This document shows positions 1 through 8,152 of a stretch of DNA of 14,555 bases, one piece after another. Source of the DNA: Fibrobacter succinogenes. Its GTDB lineage: Bacteria > Fibrobacterota > Fibrobacteria > Fibrobacterales > CADBQJ01. The position numbers and the translations under genes are program-made. The stretch is from assembly GCA_902796785.1 (NCBI GenBank), contig CADBQJ010000179.1, positions 1-14,555 on the forward strand, given 5' to 3'. The notes below the pieces were generated by a model that saw nothing but the letters and a program-made list of their open reading frames with translations, made no database searches and was not told the origin of the DNA. The stretch's first letter is position 1. Every line of letters starts with the position of its first letter.

Positions 1-582
1 CGACCAGAGCGCGGCCGCGTCGACGCAGGAGGAGAACTGGCCGTGATCGCCGAGGTCGCCGACCAGGTCGACCGTCACGGAGCCGGACGTGCCTTCCGAC
101 AGCCCGCAGGTCGTCGCCACGAGCCCGGCGAGATGCGCGCCCGAGGAGAAGCCGGTGACGGCGACGAAGGAGGTGTCGAAGCCGTAGACGGCGGCGTTGG
201 CGCGGACGAAGCGGATCGCCGCCTTGCTGTCGTGCAGCTGCGCCGGATAGATCGCGTCGCTCGACGAGCGCTGGTTCGGAACCGCCACCGCGTAGCCCGC
301 GTGCAGAAGCGCCTTGACGATGGTCTTCAGGTCGGCGGAGCCCTTCATGTTGTTCATGCTCCAGGCGCTTCCGTAGAAGTGGATCGCCACCGGGTAGGAT
401 TCCGCGGTATCGGCGGGAAGGTAGATGTCCAGCTTGTGGTAGACCGCGCCGTCGCCGACGTAGTTCAGATCCGTGAACTTTTCCGAATAGTCCGTTCCCT
501 CGACGAGGGGCGTTTGAGGACCCAACTGGGCGAACGCGGACGAAACGAGGACTGCGCAAATCGCGGCGATTGACAGCTTCAT
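1..582 (-). CDS. secreted alpha/beta-hydrolase (BD-FAE/carboxylesterase type), N-terminal 194 residues, runs off left edge
   Basis: The gene starts at an ATG at 582 with AAGGAG five bases upstream and stays open to base 1, so its C-terminus lies outside the window. Residues 1-18 form a signal peptide with an A-F-A|Q cleavage site, so export to periplasm or beyond is expected. A strand-like LDIYLP (51-56) leads to HFYGSAW (68-74), where the oxyanion-hole HGG motif of carboxylesterases normally sits. The nucleophile elbow GFSSG is at 144-148 (Ser146), followed by AHLAG. The motif order is that of the alpha/beta-hydrolase families that include feruloyl and acetyl-xylan esterases. The catalytic Asp and His would be in the missing part. 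Substrate is not readable. A role in plant polysaccharide deacylation is inference from the family and from the neighbouring FISUMP gene. Confidence 0.85.
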   Translation of the reverse strand, partial: MKLSIAAICAVLVSSAFAQLGPQTPLVEGTDYSEKFTDLNYVGDGAVYHKLDIYLPADTAESYPVAIHFYGSAWSMNNMKGSADLKTIVKALLHAGYAVAVPNQRSSSDAIYPAQLHDSKAAIRFVRANAAVYGFDTSFVAVTGFSSGAHLAGLVATTCGLSEGTSGSVTVDLVGDLGDHGQFSSCVDAAALWS

Positions 583-594
583 GAGAACTCCTTG

Positions 595-615
595 CCCGGC
601 GCGAATCGCGCGGGG
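595..615 (-). other. hairpin abutting the Shine-Dalgarno site of the esterase gene
   Basis: On the minus strand an eight-pair stem (GCGCG/CGCGC inside CCC/GGG, with one C-C mismatch between them and an AUU loop) ends one base before the AAGGAG of the hydrolase (588-593). There is no U-run after it, so it is a poor intrinsic terminator for the upstream FISUMP gene. It could be a leader structure affecting translation, a transcript-end stabiliser, or chance in GC-rich DNA. Confidence 0.4.
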
Positions 616-653
616 ACTGGAGGAAATCTAGCGAATGGCCGGGGAATTAGCGG

Positions 654-1478
654 TTAGTCCTTCACGCAGCGAAGAGACGCGCCCGTCTCCCCGTTCCAGA
701 CGACTTCATAGAACTCGTTGTCTACGATTTGAAGTCCCCGGCACCATATTCCGCTCGATCCGGCGGTTTTGCCGGCCATTGGGGAGGACGACCACCAAAG
801 ACCTATGGTTCCCGCGATGTCCGACACGCCCGGATTGTCGTCATATCTCCTTCCCGCCGGAAGCGCGGCAAAGCCGAAAACGTCGGTTCCGTTTCCCTCG
901 AACACGCGCCCGTCGCACCCATGGCACTTTTGCTTCGCCTTGGGAACCCTGACGCCGCGCGACGGGCCTTCCACAATCTGCCGCCATCCCGTCCTGCTTT
1001 TCAAAGTTCCGCCGACCGAATCGGCGTCGGTTCCGGTCTTGGTTTCCGCGAATCGTTGCAGCTTCATCCATTCTTCTCTTGTCGGAACATGCCATCCTTC
1101 CGGGCAGATGCCGCGGTGCGGGGAACCGATTTTCGCCTCGCATCCAAGCGGATATCGGTCGCAGTCGCCCGCGAAAGCCATCGCCGAGTGCCATTGATAA
1201 AGGGCTCCGAGCGACTCGCAGAGCGCCGCGGAATCCCCGGGGCAGTATTTCCGCGCCGAAGAAGAGGTGGCGGCTCCCTGGTTTTCCGCAAGCGGAATTT
1301 TCGTCCCGAAATTCAAGTTCTCCGCCATCCAGGTCTGTTCGCCGATGACGACGAATCGGTAGCTCCGCCCGTCTCGTCCGTCCACGAAAGTCCCGGAAGC
1401 GGCGGCCGCCGAATCGTCAGCGAACAGGCAAGACGCCATCGCCCAGATCACGCAGAAAAATCGGAACTCGCGGGACAT
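654..1478 (-). CDS. secreted FISUMP (Fib_succ_major) domain protein
   Basis: This 274-residue protein carries a hydrophobic N-terminus (about residues 7-20, ending C-L-F-A|DD) that looks like a signal peptide. The MASC segment at 14-17 makes a lipoprotein a weaker alternative. The mature part has the hallmarks of the Fibrobacter succinogenes major paralogous domain: DGRDGRSYRFVVIG (33-46), QTWMAENLNF (48-57), CPEGWHVPTREEW (125-137), FGFAALPAGRR, GLWWSSS, and a closing LRCVKD. Nine cysteines follow the signal, suggesting disulfides. Biochemical function of the domain is not established to my knowledge; it is typical of secreted or surface proteins. The start is fixed by AAGGAG at 1484-1489, five bases before the ATG. 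Sampled 60-base lines are 58% GC (661-720) and 53% (1021-1080) against 77% in lon (2101-2160), so composition differs from the neighbours. Confidence 0.9.
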   Translation of the reverse strand: MSREFRFFCVIWAMASCLFADDSAAAASGTFVDGRDGRSYRFVVIGEQTWMAENLNFGTKIPLAENQGAATSSSARKYCPGDSAALCESLGALYQWHSAMAFAGDCDRYPLGCEAKIGSPHRGICPEGWHVPTREEWMKLQRFAETKTGTDADSVGGTLKSRTGWRQIVEGPSRGVRVPKAKQKCHGCDGRVFEGNGTDVFGFAALPAGRRYDDNPGVSDIAGTIGLWWSSSPMAGKTAGSSGIWCRGLQIVDNEFYEVVWNGETGASLRCVKD

Positions 1479-1502
1479 GGATTCTCCTTGATCTCGTCAA
1501 AG

Positions 1503-1532
1503 GAAAATAACAATGCGCCGAAGGCGCGATTG
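1503..1532 (-). terminator. intrinsic terminator after lon
   Basis: On the minus strand, GCGCC-TTC-GGCGC (extended by CAAT/ATTG with one bulged base) forms a strong stem at 1532-1511. It is followed directly by the T-rich TTATTTTCC at 1510-1502. It lies about 35 bases past the lon stop and before the FISUMP ATG, where a terminator of the tig-clpP-clpX-lon transcript is expected. The T-tract also reads as TGTTATTTT, an extended -10-like sequence about 25 bases before the FISUMP start. Confidence 0.7.
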
Positions 1533-1539
1533 TCCGCAC

Positions 1540-1566
1540 TAATCCCTAATCCCTGATCCCTGATCC

Positions 1567-1573
<7 letters not shown>
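1540..1573 (-). repeat. period-7 GGG-containing tandem repeat at the lon stop codon
   Basis: On the plus strand four full heptamers (TAATCCC, TAATCCC, TGATCCC, TGATCCC) are followed by a partial TAATCC. The lon stop codon (1567-1569) lies within the array. Read on the minus (lon mRNA) strand the array gives four GGG runs separated by four-base ATCA or ATTA loops, plus a GG at its 5' side. This satisfies the simple G3-N(1-7) quadruplex pattern. Confidence 0.85.
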
Positions 1574-3887
<2,314 letters not shown>

Positions 3888-3888
<1 letters not shown>

Positions 3889-5165
3889 CAGCGCGCCTTC
3901 CCGTCCTTCGCGGCGGCCTTGCGCTTCACGAGGCGCGCGGGCGCCTCGCCGCGGACGGTCGCGGCGGTCACGACCACCTCGGCCACGTCCTTCATGCCGG
4001 GGAGCTCGTACATCGTCCGCTTGAGGGTCTTTTCCATGATGGAGCGCAGGCCGCGGGCGCCCGTGCGGCGCTCGATCGCCTGGCGGACGATCTCGGAGAG
4101 CGCCTCGGGCTCGAACGTCAGCTTGGCGCCGTCGAGCTCGACCAGCCTGGCGTACTGCCGGGTCAGCGCGTTCTTCGGCTCCTGCAGGATGCGCAGGAGC
4201 GCCGCCTCGTCCAGCTCGTCGAGCGCGACCACCACGGGGATGCGCCCCACCAGCTCGGGGATCAGGCCGAACTGGATCAGGTCGTCGGGCTCCACGCGGC
4301 GCAGCATCGCGCTCGTGTCGACGTGGGCCTTGGAGGCCACTTCCGCGCCGAAGCCCATGCTGGAGGTGGTCACGCGCTTGGCGACGATCTTGTCGAGCGT
4401 CTCGAAGGCGCCGCCGCAGACGAAGAGGATGTCGCGCGTGTTCACCTGCACCAGGTTCTGCTCGGGGTGCTTGCGCCCGCCCTTGGGCGGCACCGCGGCC
4501 ACGGTCCCCTCGAGCAGCTTCAGCAGCCCCTGCTGCACCCCTTCGCCGGAGACGTCGCGCGTGATGGAGGCGTTGGCCCCCTTGCGCGCGATCTTGTCGA
4601 TTTCGTCGATGAAGATGATGCCGCGCTGCGCGCGCTCCACGTCGTAGTCGGCGGCCTGCAGCAGCCGCACGACGATGTTGTCCACGTCCTCGCCCACGTA
4701 GCCGGCCTCGGTCAGCACCGTGGCGTCGGCGATCGAGAAGGGGACGTCGAGGAAGCGGGCCAGCGTCTGCGCCAGCAGCGTCTTCCCGGAGCCGGTGGGG
4801 CCCAGCAGGAGGACGTTCGACTTCTCGATCTCGACGTCGTCCTTGGCGCCGGCGGCCCGGCTGCGGACGCGCTTGTAGTGGTTGTAGACCGCCACCGAGA
4901 GCGCCACCTTGGCCTCGTCCTGCCCGATGACGAACTTGTCGAGATGGGCGCGGAGCTCCTCGGGAGTGGGAAGCGGCTTCTCGGGCTCGGGCTGCCGCTC
5001 GGCGGCCCGGGGCGCGCCGTCGTTCTCCAGCATCATCGCGCACATCCGCACGCATTCGTCGCAGATCTGCACGTCGGGCCCGGCGATCAGCCGCGCCACC
5101 TGGGTGGCCAGGCGGTTGCAGAAGGAGCAGCGCGGCGTCTGGCCGGCTTTGCGTTCGCGGGGCAT
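3888..5165 (-). CDS. clpX: ClpX, ATP-binding unfoldase subunit of ClpXP
   Basis: This 425-residue protein is a full-length ClpX, the AAA+ unfoldase that recognises substrates and feeds them into ClpP. The N-terminal zinc-binding domain has Cys13, Cys16, Cys35 and Cys38 (CSFC...CDEC). Walker A GPTGSGKT is at 122-129, pore loop GYVG at 155-158, Walker B IIFIDEID at 183-190, and the RKH pore loop at 231-233. The sensor-2 region GARGLR is at 369-374. The ClpP-docking loop, IGF in E. coli, reads MGF here (270-272), a conservative change that keeps the aromatic tip. The start codon at 5165 shares its A with the clpP stop (TGATG), and the stop shares its A with the lon start, so clpP, clpX and lon look translationally coupled. 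Confidence 0.97.
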
Positions 5166-5749
5166 CAGGCCTTCTTGGGGTGGAGGATTTCGTCGATCAC
5201 GCCGAATTCCAGCGCCTCTTCGGCGTTGAGGTAGAGGTCGCGCTCGGTCTTCTTCGTCACCTCGTCGAGCGGGCGGCCGCTGTGCTTCGAGATGATCGCG
5301 TTGAGCGACTCGCGCATGCGGACGATCTCGCGCGCGTGGATCTGGATGTCGGTCGACTGCCCGCCCGCGCCGCCGCTGGGCTGGTGGAGCATGATGTGCG
5401 AGTGCGGCAGGGCGTAGCGCTTGCCCTTGGCGCCGGCGGCCAGGAGCACGGCCCCCATCGAGGCGCAGCTGCCCACGCAGATGGTGCTGACGTCGGGCTT
5501 GATGTGCTGGATGGTGTCGTAGATCGCCAGGCCCGCGTCGACGAGCCCGCCGGGGGTGTTCAGGTAGAGGAGGATGTCCTTGTCGGGGTCGTCGTACTCC
5601 AGCAGGATCAGCTGCGCCATGACGGCGTTGGCCACCTCGTCGGAGATGGGGTCGCCCAGGAAGATGATGCGTTCCTTCAGCAGGCGGGAGTAGATGTCGT
5701 AGGTCCGCTCGCCGCGGCTGGTGTTTTCGGTCACGTATGGCACGAACAT
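5165..5749 (-). CDS. clpP: ClpP, proteolytic subunit of Clp protease
   Basis: This 194-residue protein is a ClpP serine peptidase, which forms the double-heptameric chamber of ClpXP. The catalytic triad is Ser97 (in GSCASMGA), His122 (MLHQPSGG) and Asp171 (TERDLYL). These numbers match the mature E. coli enzyme because the protein begins [15 protein letters not shown], aligned with the mature E. coli ALVPMV N-terminus, with no propeptide. The nucleophile-site GQAASMGA of E. coli reads GSCASMGA here. The start at 5749 is supported by a strong AAGGAGG (5758-5764) eight bases upstream. It follows tig by 49 bases and overlaps clpX by one base. Confidence 0.97.
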   Translation of the reverse strand: MFVPYVTENTSRGERTYDIYSRLLKERIIFLGDPISDEVANAVMAQLILLEYDDPDKDILLYLNTPGGLVDAGLAIYDTIQHIKPDVSTICVGSCASMGAVLLAAGAKGKRYALPHSHIMLHQPSGGAGGQSTDIQIHAREIVRMRESLNAIISKHSGRPLDEVTKKTERDLYLNAEEALEFGVIDEILHPKKA

Positions 5750-5757
5750 CGGGTTCG

Positions 5758-5764
5758 CCTCCTT
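5758..5764 (-). promoter_or_regulatory. strong Shine-Dalgarno of clpP
   Basis: AAGGAGG on the minus strand, eight bases before the clpP ATG. clpX and lon have no comparable spaced site and instead overlap the preceding gene, so this site probably drives entry for all three cistrons. Confidence 0.75.
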
Positions 5765-5780
5765 CCTGAATGAAAATTCC

Positions 5781-5794
5781 CCCCGTCTCCGGGA
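5781..5794 (-). other. small GNRA-capped hairpin between tig and clpP
   Basis: On the minus strand CCCG-GAGA-CGGG (plus an outer U-G pair) forms a short stem with a GNRA tetraloop just after the tig stop. GGAATTTT follows. The stem is short and the T-tract weak, so it could be a partial attenuator or processing site between tig and clpPX, or chance. Confidence 0.3.
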
Positions 5795-5798
5795 CCGC

Positions 5799-7037
5799 CT
5801 ACTTGGCGGCCTCGGGGCGGATTCCGATCAGCCAGTCCATGGTCTTGCCCAGGCGCATCTCCTCGCGGATCTCGGCCATGCGGCCGCCCGTGCGCAGGTG
5901 CTCCTTGAGCGCTTCGAAGGGCACGCCGTAGCCGGCGGCCATTTCGCGGAGATAGCCGTCCACCTCTTCCTGCGTGGGGCGGACGTTTTCCTTGTTGGCG
6001 ATCCAGTCGAGGATGCGGTAGCGGCGGATCGCGTTTTCGGCGGACTCGCGGTTCTGCTTCATCTCCTCTTCGGTGGGGTCCTCCTCCTTCTTCAGGAGGT
6101 TGGCCACGTAGCGCTTCACGCGGCTTTCGGGGACCGGGAAGGGGTTGGCGGCCACGAGCTTGGCCATCGCCTTTTCGTGGGCGGCTTCGTTGGCCACGTG
6201 GCGCTTGTAGGCCTCGATCTGCCTGCGGATGTCGGCGCGCAGCTCGTCCATGTTCTTCTTGCCGACCTTTTCGGCCATGGCGTCGTCCGCCTCGGGCAGG
6301 CGCACTTCCAGCACCTCTTCGATCCGCACGGAGTAGGTCGCCTTCTTGCCCTTGATCTCGTCGTTGGGGTACTCTTCGGGGAAGACGAACTCGACGCTCT
6401 TCTCGTCGCCCTTCTTCAGCCCGACGATGCCCTGTTCCAGCTCCTTGAGCTGGCTGACGCCGAGGGCCATGCGGAACTCGGGGTTCTCGGCCAGGGGCTG
6501 CCGTTCGCCGCCGATGACGATCGAGAGGTAGGTGCCGCGCACCACGTCGCCTTCGGCCGCGGCGCGGTCCACGGGGACCTCTTCGGAGAGGCGGTGCCGC
6601 AGCTTGTGCAGCTCGTCTTCCACTTCGGTGTCGGCCACTTCGACGGGATCGGCCTTGATTCCGAGGTCGGCGTAGTCCTTGACCTCGATCTCGGCGTCGA
6701 CTTCGAACTTGAAGGTGAAGCGGACGTCGCCCTTGCCGTCGTCGGCGAAGTCCTCGACGGTGCCGCGGTCCACGGGACGGAGCTTCGACTTGCGCAGCTC
6801 CTCGTTGATGGTCGAGTCGACCAGCGCCTCGAGCGCTTCGTGGCGGATGGCCTCGCCGAAGCGGGCGGCGATCATCTTCTGGGGCACGTGACCTTCGCGG
6901 AAGCCGGGGAGGCGGACCTTCTTGTGGTATTCCGAGGTCTTCCTGGCGATCTGCTCGTCGAGCATCGCGCGGGGGATCTCCACGCTGAAGGACCGTTCGG
7001 TGGGGCTGATTTCGTTCAGGGTGACTTTGGCGCTCAC
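5799..7037 (-). CDS. tig: trigger factor (ribosome-associated chaperone and prolyl isomerase)
   Basis: This 412-residue protein binds ribosomal protein L23 at the exit tunnel and shelters nascent chains. The ribosome-binding signature GFREGHVP is at 45-52, matching E. coli GFRKGKVP with Glu in place of the first Lys. The PPIase domain spans about 160-245, including [13 protein letters not shown] (219-231), and the helical chaperone arms follow to the end. The start is a GTG at 7037 with GGAG six bases upstream. It gives the family N-terminus ([21 protein letters not shown]). The frame stays open further upstream, but that extension runs through the tRNA-Leu gene and is not protein. The gene precedes clpP by 49 bases in the widespread tig-clpP-clpX(-lon) order. 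Confidence 0.96.
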   Translation of the reverse strand: MSAKVTLNEISPTERSFSVEIPRAMLDEQIARKTSEYHKKVRLPGFREGHVPQKMIAARFGEAIRHEALEALVDSTINEELRKSKLRPVDRGTVEDFADDGKGDVRFTFKFEVDAEIEVKDYADLGIKADPVEVADTEVEDELHKLRHRLSEEVPVDRAAAEGDVVRGTYLSIVIGGERQPLAENPEFRMALGVSQLKELEQGIVGLKKGDEKSVEFVFPEEYPNDEIKGKKATYSVRIEEVLEVRLPEADDAMAEKVGKKNMDELRADIRRQIEAYKRHVANEAAHEKAMAKLVAANPFPVPESRVKRYVANLLKKEEDPTEEEMKQNRESAENAIRRYRILDWIANKENVRPTQEEVDGYLREMAAGYGVPFEALKEHLRTGGRMAEIREEMRLGKTMDWLIGIRPEAAK

Positions 7038-7043
7038 GGTTTT

Positions 7044-7047
7044 CTCC
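7044..7047 (-). promoter_or_regulatory. Shine-Dalgarno deciding the GTG start of tig
   Basis: GGAG on the minus strand, six bases before the GTG at 7037. No ATG gives a sensible trigger-factor N-terminus, and upstream in-frame codons lie in the tRNA gene, so this site fixes the start. Confidence 0.7.
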
Positions 7048-7066
7048 GTTGGTTGGACAGATCTCT

Positions 7067-7082
7067 TTCGTCCGGGGACGAA
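7067..7082 (-). other. hairpin between tRNA-Leu and tig
   Basis: TTCGTC-CCCG-GACGAA on the minus strand is a perfect six-pair stem with a four-base loop, starting three bases past the tRNA discriminator base. No U-run follows, so it is unlikely to be an efficient terminator. It may be a processing or stabilising structure separating the tRNA 3' end from the tig leader in a shared transcript. Confidence 0.35.
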
Positions 7083-7084
7083 GC

Positions 7085-7166
7085 TGCGAAAGGAGGGACT
7101 TGAACCCACATACCCGCAGGTACCAGATCCTAAGTCTGGCGCGTCTACCAATTCCGCCACTTTCGC
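7085..7166 (-). tRNA. tRNA-Leu, anticodon UAG
   Basis: The minus strand folds as a class II tRNA. The acceptor stem is GCGAAAG/CTTTCGC, with a D arm GCG...CGC containing TTGG. The anticodon arm CCAGA-CTTAGGA-TCTGG places UAG at 34-36 (leucine, CUA-type codons). The long variable arm TACC-TGCG-GGTA is typical of leucine tRNAs, and the T loop is TTCAAGT. The second T-stem pair is a T-T mismatch (GTGGG/CCCTC). The discriminator base is A. CCA is not encoded (GCTT follows), so it must be added by nucleotidyltransferase. The gene sits just upstream of tig on the same strand. Confidence 0.95.
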
Positions 7167-7189
7167 TGGACTTTGGGGGCTAAATCTAC

Positions 7190-7211
7190 AAAAAACGGCA
7201 AATCTTTTGCC
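7190..7211 (-). terminator. terminator-like hairpin plus T6 upstream of tRNA-Leu
   Basis: On the minus strand GGCAAA-AGA-TTTGCC (7211-7197) is a perfect six-pair hairpin followed by G and six Ts (7195-7190). It has intrinsic-terminator form, but only transcripts antisense to the start of the sigma-factor gene would reach it in that direction. It could insulate the tRNA-tig operon, or be part of a divergent control region. Confidence 0.45.
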
Positions 7212-7245
7212 CGCGGGAGACACTTCCGTGACAAAGGGCCGTTTT
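7192..7245 (+). promoter_or_regulatory. inverted repeat in the sigma-factor leader, competing with a local hairpin
   Basis: AAAACGGC (7192-7199) and its exact complement GCCGTTTT (7238-7245) flank 38 bases. The left arm shares bases 7197-7199 with the GGCAAA/TTTGCC hairpin at 7197-7211, so the two structures exclude each other. They lie 50-100 bases before the sigma-factor ATG, whose AGGAG (7283-7287) is not visibly paired by either. The transcript start is unknown, so whether this is in the mRNA is unproven. No convincing -35/-10 pair was found on either strand. Confidence 0.35.
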
Positions 7246-7294
7246 CGGGGGGTTAGCTTGGGATTGAACAGGGACGACAACCAGGAGACCCGCC

Positions 7295-8152
7295 ATGAAC
7301 AACGCGCCGCAAACCGCCAATTGGGACGAAGAAGCCCTCTACCAGCAGTATCTGCGCGACATCTCCAAATACCCCCTGCTGACCCAGCCGGAGGAAAAGG
7401 CCCTTCTCCGCCTGGTGGCCGAAGGGAACAAGGAGGCGCTCGACCGCCTCGTTTTGGGGAATTTGCGTTTCGTGATCAACATCGCCTTCTGCTACCGCGG
7501 CCAGGGGCTCGCCGTCAACGAGCTGATCAACGAGGGGAACCTCGGGCTGATCGAGGCCGCCCGGAGGTTCGACTCCTCGCGCGACATCAAGTTCATCAGC
7601 TACGCCGTCTGGTGGATCCGCCAGTCCATCACCCGCGCCATCGCCGAGAAGGCCCGCCTGGTGCGCATCTCGGCAGAGAAGGAGCTGGTGCTCCGCCGCT
7701 TCAACCGCGCCGTCGGCACCTCGGAGCAGGCGGTGGGCGGCGGCTACGTGCCCGACGCGCGGAAGCTGGGGAAGAAGTTCGGCTACACCGCCGAGCAGGT
7801 GAAGGAGATCCTCAAGATGGGCCTGCGCCACGCCAGCCTCGACGTCCCCGTGGGCGACGACGAGGAGAGCACGCTGCTCGACCTGATGCGCGACGACGGC
7901 CCCACCGCCGAGGCGGTCGCCGAGCGCGAGTCCGAAAAGCGCTGCCTGCGCGACGCCGTGGACCGGCTCCCCCCGCTGGAGCGCAAGGTGCTGGGGCTCT
8001 ACTACGGGCTGGACCGCGACGACCCGATCAACCTCGTGGAGATCGGGAAGATCATCGGTCTCTCGAAGGAGCGCACCCGCCAGGTGAAGGAGAAGGGGCT
8101 GCTCCACCTCCGCGAGATGGGCGTCGCCGAACGGCTGGGGCGCGTCGCCTAG
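7295..8152 (+). CDS. sigma-70-family RNA polymerase sigma factor (RpoD/RpoH-like, no region 1.1)
   Basis: This 285-residue factor directs RNA polymerase to promoters. Region 1.2 is YLRDISKYPLLTQPEE (19-34). Region 2 runs from about 52 to 122, with NLRFVINIA, GLAVNELINEGNLGLIEAARRFD and FISYAVWWIRQSI (the -10-reading helix). Region 3 is about 123-205. Region 4 is about 215-275, with RLPPLERKVLGLYYGLD and the helix-turn-helix NLVEIGKIIGLSKERTRQVKEK. There is no region 1.1. After ARLVRI, the IRIP-type motif of primary sigmas is replaced by SAEKELVLRRFNRAV, which recalls the RpoH-box area. It could be a short primary sigma, as in Bacteroidota-like phyla, or an alternative heat-shock-type sigma. 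AGGAG lies seven bases before the ATG. The stop overlaps that of convergent rlmA. Confidence 0.93.
   Translation: MNNAPQTANWDEEALYQQYLRDISKYPLLTQPEEKALLRLVAEGNKEALDRLVLGNLRFVINIAFCYRGQGLAVNELINEGNLGLIEAARRFDSSRDIKFISYAVWWIRQSITRAIAEKARLVRISAEKELVLRRFNRAVGTSEQAVGGGYVPDARKLGKKFGYTAEQVKEILKMGLRHASLDVPVGDDEESTLLDLMRDDGPTAEAVAERESEKRCLRDAVDRLPPLERKVLGLYYGLDRDDPINLVEIGKIIGLSKERTRQVKEKGLLHLREMGVAERLGRVA

Noticed and set aside
3889..5055. An N-terminal extension of Lon of 389 residues, or a ClpX-Lon fusion
   Set aside because: The frame is open but reads clpX in the wrong frame. The Lon family N-terminus begins at the ATG at 3888, which overlaps the clpX stop.
7038..7280. An upstream extension of trigger factor by 81 residues
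   Set aside because: It translates through the tRNA-Leu gene, giving the familiar AELVDAPDLGSGT artefact. The GTG at 7037 has its own Shine-Dalgarno and the family N-terminus.
7167..7294. Sigma-70 promoters for tRNA-Leu (TAGATT at 7188-7183) and for the sigma gene (GTGACA at 7228-7233)
   Set aside because: Neither has an acceptable partner hexamer at 16-18 bases. Promoters are surely present here but cannot be placed by eye.
7167..7294. CIRCE-type heat-shock operator in front of the proteostasis cluster
   Set aside because: No TTAGCACTC-N9-GAGTGCTAA match was found.
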